Positions 27,601 through 34,704 of a DNA stretch of 64,000 bases are shown piece by piece (positions within the stretch are counted from its first letter, which is position 1; every line of letters begins with the position of its first letter). The notes beneath the pieces are model-generated. The model was not told the DNA's origin, searched no databases, and was given only the letters and a program-made list of their open reading frames with translations. The stretch is from Verrucomicrobiota bacterium. GTDB taxonomy: Bacteria > Verrucomicrobiota > Verrucomicrobiia > Verrucomicrobiales > DEV007. Location of the stretch: positions 1 to 64,000 of the forward strand of contig JAHDID010000033.1 of assembly GCA_020630975.1 (NCBI GenBank), in the 5' to 3' direction. Position numbers and translations under genes: made by a program.

Positions 27601-30600
27601 GACATACTCCTCTAGCCCTGTCTCTGTGGCGTAGGCCTCGACTAGCTGAGCGCAGCTGTAGCGCACCTGGGCATCCTGAGAGGCTAGACCAGCTAGTGCT
27701 AGACTCGGCTCGGCATCGCTACTGATCATCGTCAGCAGTGCTAGGATATGCGAGGCTACCTGAGCGGTAGCTCGGTCGGGATAGTCGACAAATTGCACAA
27801 TCTCATCCCAGCCACTTTCGAAAGTCATCGATGCGGCGAGTCGCTCGGTAGAGGAAATGACATCTGCGGACGCGCGATCGGCTAGTATAGGGAATACGGC
27901 TGAGAGGTCGCTACGATTTAGCGCCAGTGCGAGTGCTGCACGATTCTTTACCTCAGCATCCTCGTGCTGTAGCAGAGGCTCTAGGCGCTCCTCGTCGTCC
28001 GGGCCAGTCACCATGACCATGGCTCGGGCGGCGGCCTGACGCAGGTCGGCGTGCTCGGAGCGTAGTAGAGAAAATACTAGGTCGGCAGCGCCGGAGTCGC
28101 CCATCTCGGTCAGTCCGATCAGAGCGGAGATCAGGCGCTGCTTCCAGGTAGGGATATCGTCGCTATCGAGCGGCTCGGGCTCGCTAGCAGTCTCTAGTAG
28201 AAAGGTGAAGGCCTCTGGGGCGCCGTGTTTCGCTAAGGCTATCGCTGCCTGTAGCTGGGTATCGACGTGCGGGCTAGTCAGTGCCTGCTTCACCGAGTCG
28301 GTGGCACTGCTATCGATGAGGTAGTCGAGAGCGGCTAGGCGGGTGGCCTGATCCTCGTCGTGGATAGCCTGTACTAGTGTGCTCTGGGCATCTTTAGTCG
28401 CTAGACGGGTGAGACTCTCGACGGCGGCTCGGCGCAGGTCTGGATAGTCGCTATCTAAGGCTACAGCCATCGGCGCTGCGTCACGCTTTTTGGTATGCTT
28501 CAGCGCGTAGTCGAATGCCTCCCTGCGTAGATCAGAGTCAGGATCATTAAACATCTCCAGCAGTAGATCCCACGCCCATGGCTCGCGGATCTGCCCCATG
28601 ATCTCGGTCAGCACATCGCGACGGATCTCGGGCCGGGTGCTGCCTAGGACAAAGCGTAGCGACTCGGGGCCACCGCCACCGATCTGCTGGTTTAGAACTA
28701 GTTTGAATGCTTCGCCATGGATCTTTTCTTTACGATCGTTCAGCGCACGGAGTAGCAGTCCCCAAGCTGGGTCGGTAGGCTTTTTCGGTGGTTTCCTTTT
28801 GACGATCGCTACTAGGGTGCGCAGGCCTCGGCTACGGATATCTTCGTGCTCGGATGATAGGCCGGCCTCGGCTGCGGAGATTGGTGTCTTGCTATAGATC
28901 GAGTCGAGCCCAGAGTACGCCGCATCGCGCACCTCGGAGGCATCATCGTCGAGCATCGATACTAGGCGCTGTACCACGCGCTGGTCATCTAGATTGGCTA
29001 GGGCGCGGCAGACTTTGGCGCGAAATAGCGGGTCGCGCTCGCGGCTCAGCTGCAGTAGCAGCCCCAGTGCACGAGTATCGCCGAGTAACGATAGCCCGTG
29101 GGCACCAAGTAGCGCGGTATCTAGCTCGCGAGCAGCCATGGCCTGTACCAGTGGAGCGTAGTCGTCGGCGACTAGACCGTCTACTGGCTGCGGCTTTAGT
29201 TTGGGCGGAGCCTTGGCTTTCTTCTCGGCATTGAGCTGCTCGATCTCCCAGATCTGGCGGTGGTAGTCGGTATCTCGCGAGCGCACCACATCGGCTAGGC
29301 GCGGCGCGGTGAGTAGTGATAGGTAAAAGGCGGTGTGGCGCACCGATGCATCGGTATCGTCACCGGCACGGCGAAGAGCTGACTTCACCCGACTGTCGTC
29401 TAGCAAGCCGCGCTGGTATAGCCGCACTACAGAGCGCTCGCGCACGTCTGGGTAGGCGCTGCCCAGTGCCTCTAGATTGGCCTCGGGAGAGTCGGCGGGG
29501 TAGATCGTCTCGAGAGAGTCGATGACCTGTAGGCGTGTCTCGGCCAGCTCGCTATCTAGGGCGCGGATCAGTGCTGACATGGCCAGATCATCCTGCCCAG
29601 CTAGCTCGGCGATGGCGCGGACAGCCTCGGCACCGACTGTCGGGTGGGGCAGAGCCTGCAGTAGTGGGTGCAGGTCGGACTCGCCGCATAGCGGCCGTAG
29701 CCCGGCAAAGGCGGCCTGGCGCACTGCCTGATCACTGTGTGCTAGATGAGCCTCTAGCATCTCCACTGTCTTCGGATGGTCGAATGTCGGCAACATCTCG
29801 ACGGCCTGTAGCCGCAGCTTCGGATCGATCTCGACGCTGATGTGATCATTGACGATACGCAGCGAGCCGCGATCGCCATAGCTGGCCAGTGCCTCCAGCG
29901 CTTTTTGCCGAGTCCGAGCATCTTTGTCGGCCAGCTCCTTCTTGGCTTTGGCGTAGGCGTCGACTGCCTTTGTCGTAGCGTGGCCAAATTTGCCATCGGC
30001 ACCAATCAAGAAAAAGCGCAGCGAATTGTCGGCGCAGGCAGCGACTAGATTGGGCCGATCGTGAATGGTCGCTAAGGTCAGATCGGCGACGGTGTGCATA
30101 CCATCGTCGAGAGTCACTGGGCGAGTGCCGCCGGAGCGTATCCATGACTTGCAGGTCTGGTCCTGGCTACCCGTCACGACACGACCACCGGGCACCAGCA
30201 GCATCGCGCTGATGGGTTTTTCATGACCGTGGGCTCGGCCTCGGTCCTCTGGCTCTAGCTTGCCGCGAGCATGAGTGAGTAGAAATTTTCGATCCTGCCC
30301 GGTGGAGAAAAAGCGCAGCTCCTCGGGCTCGAATAGCAGAGCGGTGACCTGGCCTTCGTGCAGCTTTTCCGTCTCGCTGAGCAGATATTCCTCCTGCTGC
30401 TCGGCTTCGTATACCGAGATATGGCCAGACTTGTAGCCGAGTGCTAGCCATGCACCAGTCGGGTCGGAGGCTAGGGTGGTGGCGGGATTTACCTCGTCGT
30501 CGAATGCAATGGTCTGGATCACCTGGCTACTGGCGTGGTCGTAGACCGCTACCTGCGTCGGCTGAAGTATAGCTAGTCTACCTGGTGACAGTAGCGCCAT

Positions 30601-30894
30601 GGCTACGATCGTGGCTCCGCTATCGGTAGCGATAGTGGATAGAGATTTTCCACCTAGTGGGTAGTGATAGACATTTCCTGCGGCATCGCCTACCCAAAAG
30701 CACTTCTCGTCTGCGACGACACAACTGCCGCCTGACTCTAGTGGGAAATCCTGTAGCGATAGCTTCTCGCCATCTAGTAGGTAAAAGGCTCCTCGAGTAT
30801 CGGGCTTTTGGTAGCTAGTGGCGAAGGCTACAGATTTGCCTATAGCGGCTAGGGCCTGGAGCTTGCCTCGGTATGTCTGGTGGCTGGTATTCAT
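24610..30894 (-). CDS. Giant WD40 + HEAT/ARM repeat protein (retron partner)
   Basis: A 2094-residue protein. Residues 1-310 form a WD40 beta-propeller; blades such as LHEGQVTALLFEPEELRFFS and GHEKPISAMLLVPGG are clear. From about 310 to 2070 it is an almost uninterrupted array of 30-40-residue HEAT/ARM helical repeats, seen as recurrent phrases of the type D.D..VR.AA..AL and LGD..A...LL.LA.D. The C-terminus is very basic (WRGLRRSKRARAKQSA), fitting nucleic-acid contact. It is probably a large curved scaffold that binds the other operon products or a target nucleic acid. ATGA overlaps at both ends couple it to the BRCT gene upstream and the SWIM/WGR gene downstream. It corresponds to the ARM component of type XIII retrons as I recall it, though it is very large. 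Confidence 0.88.
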   Translation of the reverse strand: MNTSHQTYRGKLQALAAIGKSVAFATSYQKPDTRGAFYLLDGEKLSLQDFPLESGGSCVVADEKCFWVGDAAGNVYHYPLGGKSLSTIATDSGATIVAMALLSPGRLAILQPTQVAVYDHASSQVIQTIAFDDEVNPATTLASDPTGAWLALGYKSGHISVYEAEQQEEYLLSETEKLHEGQVTALLFEPEELRFFSTGQDRKFLLTHARGKLEPEDRGRAHGHEKPISAMLLVPGGRVVTGSQDQTCKSWIRSGGTRPVTLDDGMHTVADLTLATIHDRPNLVAACADNSLRFFLIGADGKFGHATTKAVDAYAKAKKELADKDARTRQKALEALASYGDRGSLRIVNDHISVEIDPKLRLQAVEMLPTFDHPKTVEMLEAHLAHSDQAVRQAAFAGLRPLCGESDLHPLLQALPHPTVGAEAVRAIAELAGQDDLAMSALIRALDSELAETRLQVIDSLETIYPADSPEANLEALGSAYPDVRERSVVRLYQRGLLDDSRVKSALRRAGDDTDASVRHTAFYLSLLTAPRLADVVRSRDTDYHRQIWEIEQLNAEKKAKAPPKLKPQPVDGLVADDYAPLVQAMAARELDTALLGAHGLSLLGDTRALGLLLQLSRERDPLFRAKVCRALANLDDQRVVQRLVSMLDDDASEVRDAAYSGLDSIYSKTPISAAEAGLSSEHEDIRSRGLRTLVAIVKRKPPKKPTDPAWGLLLRALNDRKEKIHGEAFKLVLNQQIGGGGPESLRFVLGSTRPEIRRDVLTEIMGQIREPWAWDLLLEMFNDPDSDLRREAFDYALKHTKKRDAAPMAVALDSDYPDLRRAAVESLTRLATKDAQSTLVQAIHDEDQATRLAALDYLIDSSATDSVKQALTSPHVDTQLQAAIALAKHGAPEAFTFLLETASEPEPLDSDDIPTWKQRLISALIGLTEMGDSGAADLVFSLLRSEHADLRQAAARAMVMVTGPDDEERLEPLLQHEDAEVKNRAALALALNRSDLSAVFPILADRASADVISSTERLAASMTFESGWDEIVQFVDYPDRATAQVASHILALLTMISSDAEPSLALAGLASQDAQVRYSCAQLVEAYATETGLEEYVVGIFNEREKWDLPAEMYRSVAAWFTHGDDERVKLRLLHIMPLLGEEKPSAWQLAWQTFQERFGGAPEVGDRPETRPELADLQDLVFGTFVGLARDESQGQTIRLHAIRHLIRLGHRDAISAASVTQSMAPFLSDAQQEIRRVSFDGLLLLETDRTRLASDCIESGQIDMGVEGLKLLSSGSAKKQAASVLENVALNRDDDLSVRAAELLAADIGDAETGSRLLDAKYTGMRSRALGWLVADYEADRKVKPVLVKALDSKYLDTRCAAATALANFREKEAYDALLSLLDSDKATDYQHHIISGLSRLGDPRTPDALVDRLGDQAEHIDDYLLLGVIASFRQPEVVPRLLPLLEDKKLVSGVVDTIYRISGYDQDAPYDWDERTSDFSWMEGQHPRHDDVIASLLEKGTEIGNVPYQALSAAKVSATNAVDSALATLTHHAEADLRDQAMEIVGWRLKYRGGDNKPLLAGLEHKSPTTRFIAAEGLARAGQGDGMNILLSAVELFDDVYLRIRAVEALGELGDENAVEVLLQLADDDEHALQEAATEAIGHMGKSDQSEKIFTILSRLVDSSDGLATRAILGLRWFDTRDGWGLVRQRAQIDGWERWSSREAAVLALGYNDDPATRNVLLHLLEHSDYNTCDALQSARRLFGADSIEPDLASAKGGNVYWDEDPDDKANDPALRIRSKATAQQILDIYPHLGDDDFQAALANDLLDLDKLPLKEAIHTLTTSDRAEAVVLAARILGVDKSHTKDLAEAIDKWLGEAERLTAAIANDSYNYQLRNQLDSSLEAVSMLVWACGQSGAEPPLLALHDRLPDSGIEQEHRDRLGADVIKALAEGIGSAAVLKVLEQASHTSHRQTRDLAIGALVQLAPEQADAIGESLLSDRTAFDRVAAHTGKHTKKVIHSHLDHAHYQAVVLPHAVASGEQAGLVKTAADTALPDLTRLGAIEALAATGTEAAEDELAKIGKTEEYDEELRKAAWRGLRRSKRARAKQSA

Positions 30895-33800
30895 GCGGCT
30901 ACTACCTCCTCCTGGTCGTTAGTATCGACTTGCCACTTGGCATTGATCCGAGTCATCGCGACTAGGCAGGCCTCGAATTCGCTTTTCCCCCGAGACTGCA
31001 TAAACTCGGTCAGCACCGGTGCGACTAGCTCGGCAAATGCCTGATCCTCTAGCGCGAGGTCGCGGATCGTCTCGATCAAAAATAGTTTGGCTTTGCGATG
31101 AGGGAGAGGGGCGAGCGTCTCCCGCAATCGGTTGCCCGTAGATTTCTCTGGAGGGCCTGGTGGTATCTCGTAGAGCACTCGGCGTAGTAGTGCCTGTAGT
31201 GCGGCTGGCTCGGCAGGTGGATTCTCGGGACGCTGAGGGACGCCGTCGCCTAGGTTTTGTGCCGCTAGCTCGGCATCGCGTTTGGCTTTTTTACCCGTAG
31301 TGACCTGGGTGGCTAGTTGTGGCTGCCAGCCGGTGGTCGCATCGCGGTGGCGGTATAGCGCCCAGAATGATCGGATGACAAAGGCGCGCACCTGACGATC
31401 GGGGCTCTCGGTCAGGCGGAATAGCTCCTCGGGTAGACGTAGCCGTGGATTGCGATCGATCAGTAGCATACCCAGGGCGCGGGTAGCGGCGTCGTTGGAT
31501 TCGCAAAAGCTATACACCGCATCGGGCGTCAGCAGATCGTGCGGGATGCGGTAGGTCTTGTGCTCGGGTGCATCGTCTGCGGTCAGGGCGCGAGCGACGA
31601 ACTCGCGAACCTCGGTGTAGGGCGACTCGCAAAGATCGATGATACCGCCGATGGGTGGCTGCCAGCGGGCGAATTCCCAATGGGCATACTCCAGCGCCAT
31701 GTCGCGCAGACGCTTGCGCGAGTCGAAGAACAGTGGCTTGAACTGCTCGAATGTAGCAAAACCATCCGGCACCTCAGCACCTGGGTCGACGGGCCGGTCA
31801 GTCTGCTTTAGGCAGATCTCGGGGTGATGTCGAAGTAGGTATTTGCGGGCGAAATTCGATAGTGGGTCATCCTCGCGCTTGGCGTCGACCAGCATCGACC
31901 ACAGCCTCTCGCAGCCAGCGGTGATGGCGTCGTCGGAAAACTCGCGAACCTCGCCTGCTAGCATCTGAAGGAATGCGGTCTCGGATATGATCTTCAGCTC
32001 GGCACCCTCGTCGCGGAGCGACTCCGCCTTTAGCTGTTTACTACCTTTGCGGCCTTCGCCATATAGCGGGCTGCCATCGTCGCCTATGACGAGGTAGTCG
32101 AGTGTCTTGGCCACTCCGGAGGCATTGGCACCACCGGCATCGGTGACTTTTTTCTTGGCCTCGGCTCGAGTCATGGTAGCTAGCTTGCCAGTGAAGAGAA
32201 ACTTCTGCCCACCCAGATCGATCGTGCTGTCTGCCTCGGCGGTAGGGGCTTCGGCTGGTGTATCCTCGGCCACAGCGAAGTCGGCGGGTAGAAAGGCGCG
32301 GATCATGTAGTCGACCGCGTAGTCGTGGTAGCGATTTTCACTGCGCTCGACCAGCTGCATGAGCCAATCGAAGCCGATCTGATCTGGCGAGAATTTACGG
32401 ATATCGCTGAGCCAGTTAAAAATATCCACCGACAGCTCCTCCGAGTAGGTGATGCCTTCGTTCTTGGGATCTTTCTGAAAGGCCTGTAGCCAGGTATCGG
32501 TCTGCCAGGTGGGGTGAAATGCCACAGCCTTTAGGAAATCGACTGGTAGCTGCTGGGGATCCAGGTCGCCATCGGCCACCCACTGCAGTAGGGAGCCTCG
32601 GCATCGAGTGTTAAGTAGAAATCGCTTCAAGACCTCGGTATCGAGATCCTGTGGACCTAGCTGCCCGATCTGCTGTAGAGCGAAGTAGCTAGGATTATTT
32701 CCCTCCACTGGTGCGTCCTCGATCAAGGCTACAAAGTAGTCATGGCCGAGTTTCTTTGCGGTATAGAGTTTCAGTAGGTGGGCTTCCAAAAACGAAGCTG
32801 TCTCGCGCTGGCCGCCGGATAGGTAAAAGCGCTGCTGAAACCACTCTGGGGTCAGCTCGCTAGCGCCGAAATGTTTGCGCAGTGCCTCGACTACCCAGTC
32901 TTTTGCCCGAGTGGCGTCGAGTAGCTCGCCCCACGCGGGTAGGCCGATGTCTTTGCGCGCGTCGCGCTCCAGCACCAGCTGCCGAGTCAGCTCCTGGGCT
33001 AGGCCGCTGCTAGATTTGGCATAGCGAATCAGCTGCGGTAGCGGTATATCGCGGGCGTAGGTCTTGGCGTATTGGTAGCCATAGTTGCGAGCGGTCTGCG
33101 AGTCGGACTCGAGCAGCCCTAGCACGCCATCGTGCAGGCCCAGTTCGCGGAATGCTGATTGCTCAAATTTAGGGACATTCTCCAATACCCAGATGACAAA
33201 ATCGTCGACGACTGATCGGCGCACAGCCAGCAGCCGCTGGACCCAGTCGGGCTCGACATCACGCAGCGAGGCGCGGAAGTCGCTCTTTAGCCCATCAATG
33301 GCGAACTCTAGCACCAGATCCGCCGAAGCCCGCTCCAGTAGCGAAAACAGGGGCCTGGGACTGCGCCGCCAGTGGTCGGGATAGGCACGCATCTTTTGGA
33401 CTGACTTATTACCCGGAATGCTAAGACAGCGGTTGCGATTGAAGCGGCCTCCCTCGTGCGCCAGGATGTGGGCGGCAATCCACGTATCCTGCAGCTGCCA
33501 ACGGCTCAGGTGCGGGTAGGCGACTAGGAAGTCGATCGCTACATCAGGATAGATCGCGGGAAAAGTCTGACCGATACGGCGCAGGTAGCGCCAGGCTCGC
33601 CGACGCATGTACTGTAGCGTCTGCAGGCTGGGCCCATGGTAGGAGCGATAGACACTGCTGCTAGCCTGTATGTCGATCCGAACAGCAATAGCAGCAAACA
33701 CCTCGGTGTCGCCACGCTCTTCCGCCTTTTTGAAGATCTTTTTTATCGCCTTCCACGGGCCATATTCTAGCGGCACCTCGCGCAATACTTCGAGCAGCGT

Positions 33801-34136
33801 CGTGCGGGTAAAGACATCGGTGCCCTCCCACAGCTCCTCGATCACCTCATGCACCCGCAGGCGATCCGGGCAGTCGATCTCGGCATCGGTCGACTCGATA
33901 GCGGCGAGCTGTTGCAGGCGGTACTGTTGCTGTTCTTCGACATCTTTCTTACGAAATTCACTGGTCCGAGTCTCGCGCAGGAAATGAGTCAGCGTCAGAG
34001 CCCCCTCTCGGTAGGGCTTACCATCGGCATCTTCGGTAGGCAGGTCAGTCTCGCAAAGAGAGACGATCATCTCTGCCACTTTGGGATCTCTTGCTGCTAC
34101 CGCTTTACGAATTTGCCGGAGGGTGACTTGAGACAT
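30891..34136 (-). CDS. Helical-repeat protein with internal BRCT domain (first gene of retron operon)
   Basis: A 1081-residue protein and the first gene of the four-gene operon. Residues about 640-725 form a BRCT domain closely like that of NAD-dependent DNA ligase: GGQKFLFTGKLATMTRAEAK, then DAGG, DYLVIGDDG, GSKQLKAESLRDEGAE and an ISETAFLQML helix. The parts before and after (1-620 and 740-1081) are alpha-helical with ARM/HEAT-like character, including HDLLTPDAVYSFCESNDAAT. BRCT domains recognise phosphoproteins or DNA ends and nicks. A BRCT subunit is not part of any retron type I can recall, so this may be a variant-specific component. Its stop overlaps the next start by 4 bp. Confidence 0.85.
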   Translation of the reverse strand: MSQVTLRQIRKAVAARDPKVAEMIVSLCETDLPTEDADGKPYREGALTLTHFLRETRTSEFRKKDVEEQQQYRLQQLAAIESTDAEIDCPDRLRVHEVIEELWEGTDVFTRTTLLEVLREVPLEYGPWKAIKKIFKKAEERGDTEVFAAIAVRIDIQASSSVYRSYHGPSLQTLQYMRRRAWRYLRRIGQTFPAIYPDVAIDFLVAYPHLSRWQLQDTWIAAHILAHEGGRFNRNRCLSIPGNKSVQKMRAYPDHWRRSPRPLFSLLERASADLVLEFAIDGLKSDFRASLRDVEPDWVQRLLAVRRSVVDDFVIWVLENVPKFEQSAFRELGLHDGVLGLLESDSQTARNYGYQYAKTYARDIPLPQLIRYAKSSSGLAQELTRQLVLERDARKDIGLPAWGELLDATRAKDWVVEALRKHFGASELTPEWFQQRFYLSGGQRETASFLEAHLLKLYTAKKLGHDYFVALIEDAPVEGNNPSYFALQQIGQLGPQDLDTEVLKRFLLNTRCRGSLLQWVADGDLDPQQLPVDFLKAVAFHPTWQTDTWLQAFQKDPKNEGITYSEELSVDIFNWLSDIRKFSPDQIGFDWLMQLVERSENRYHDYAVDYMIRAFLPADFAVAEDTPAEAPTAEADSTIDLGGQKFLFTGKLATMTRAEAKKKVTDAGGANASGVAKTLDYLVIGDDGSPLYGEGRKGSKQLKAESLRDEGAELKIISETAFLQMLAGEVREFSDDAITAGCERLWSMLVDAKREDDPLSNFARKYLLRHHPEICLKQTDRPVDPGAEVPDGFATFEQFKPLFFDSRKRLRDMALEYAHWEFARWQPPIGGIIDLCESPYTEVREFVARALTADDAPEHKTYRIPHDLLTPDAVYSFCESNDAATRALGMLLIDRNPRLRLPEELFRLTESPDRQVRAFVIRSFWALYRHRDATTGWQPQLATQVTTGKKAKRDAELAAQNLGDGVPQRPENPPAEPAALQALLRRVLYEIPPGPPEKSTGNRLRETLAPLPHRKAKLFLIETIRDLALEDQAFAELVAPVLTEFMQSRGKSEFEACLVAMTRINAKWQVDTNDQEEVVAA

Positions 34137-34169
34137 GGGAAATAAACAAACAGCAGTTTAGCCATCTCC

Positions 34170-34221
34170 GAGACCTAGTGGGGATCCGAAGTCGAGACGG
34201 ATACATTCCCCACTGGGTCTC
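34170..34221 (-). ncRNA. Strong hairpin in the 5' leader of the retron operon
   Basis: GAGACCTAGTGGGGATCCG (34170-34188) pairs with the complementary strand segment 34198-34221, with one wobble and a 5-nt bulge around a 9-nt loop. It lies 34 bp upstream of the first start codon. No T-run follows on the minus strand, so it is not an intrinsic terminator in the operon's direction. It may be a regulatory leader or part of a retron RNA. Confidence 0.5.
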
Positions 34222-34319
34222 TTCGATAGGTTTTATTTTAAAAAAGCGACTGAATGCGGCAAATAAGCTGTGCATCGGCCATTGATAATCAGAGAGAATC
34301 AACGACTGGGATCTACTAC

Positions 34320-34570
34320 TCGACCTGGGACATGGAAGGCTCACTGATTCGCCGGGGTATACTACCCCTCCGGCCTTGCGGAATTGCGAAGCGCGTGATT
34401 GTCCCAGACCGCTGAGGCCGGAGGGGTAGTATACCCCGATCAGCGAATCTGAAACAGCCTTCCTTGTGAAGTATGCGAAGTAAGACGCTCAGATGGCGCA
34501 ACGCCATCCTGGTACAAAGCACCAAGCTAGACCTGGGTATCCGAGCACAAACTGTCTCCGCCATATTCAA
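34320..34570 (-). ncRNA. Candidate structured RNA (possible msr-msd) upstream of the retron operon
   Basis: Read on the minus strand, a TAGC precedes two small hairpins, CTTGGT/ACCAGG and GATGGCG/CGCCATC (34492-34508), which are followed by one very long hairpin. The long hairpin is nested: GGAAGGCT/AGCCTTCC (34334-34341 with 34456-34463), GATTCGC/GCGAATC (34346-34352 with 34443-34449) and a perfect 23-bp stem (34354-34376 with 34415-34437) with a 38-nt apical loop. Small hairpins then a long hairpin is the layout of an msr-msd RNA. No convincing a1/a2 pairing was found. The long hairpin could instead be a REPIN, as its arms contain GGAGGGG next to a mini-palindrome, and an 8-bp direct repeat GACCTGGG (34322 and 34530) flanks the block. 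Confidence 0.35.
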
Positions 34571-34704
34571 ATCGGCACGAGGTTAGTCAAGATGGGGGAA
34601 GCTTGGCAATGGTAAAAAGAAGTTTTTTTCGAGATGACCTAGATAAGCCCGAACCACACCCCTGCCTGTCGATCAGTTTTTAGCTGACCGACTTGTCTAA
34701 AAGT

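Noticed and set aside
34316-34570. 84-residue minus-strand frame over the hairpin region upstream of the retron operon
   Set aside because: It is translated palindromic DNA; the long perfect inverted repeat explains the sequence better than coding.
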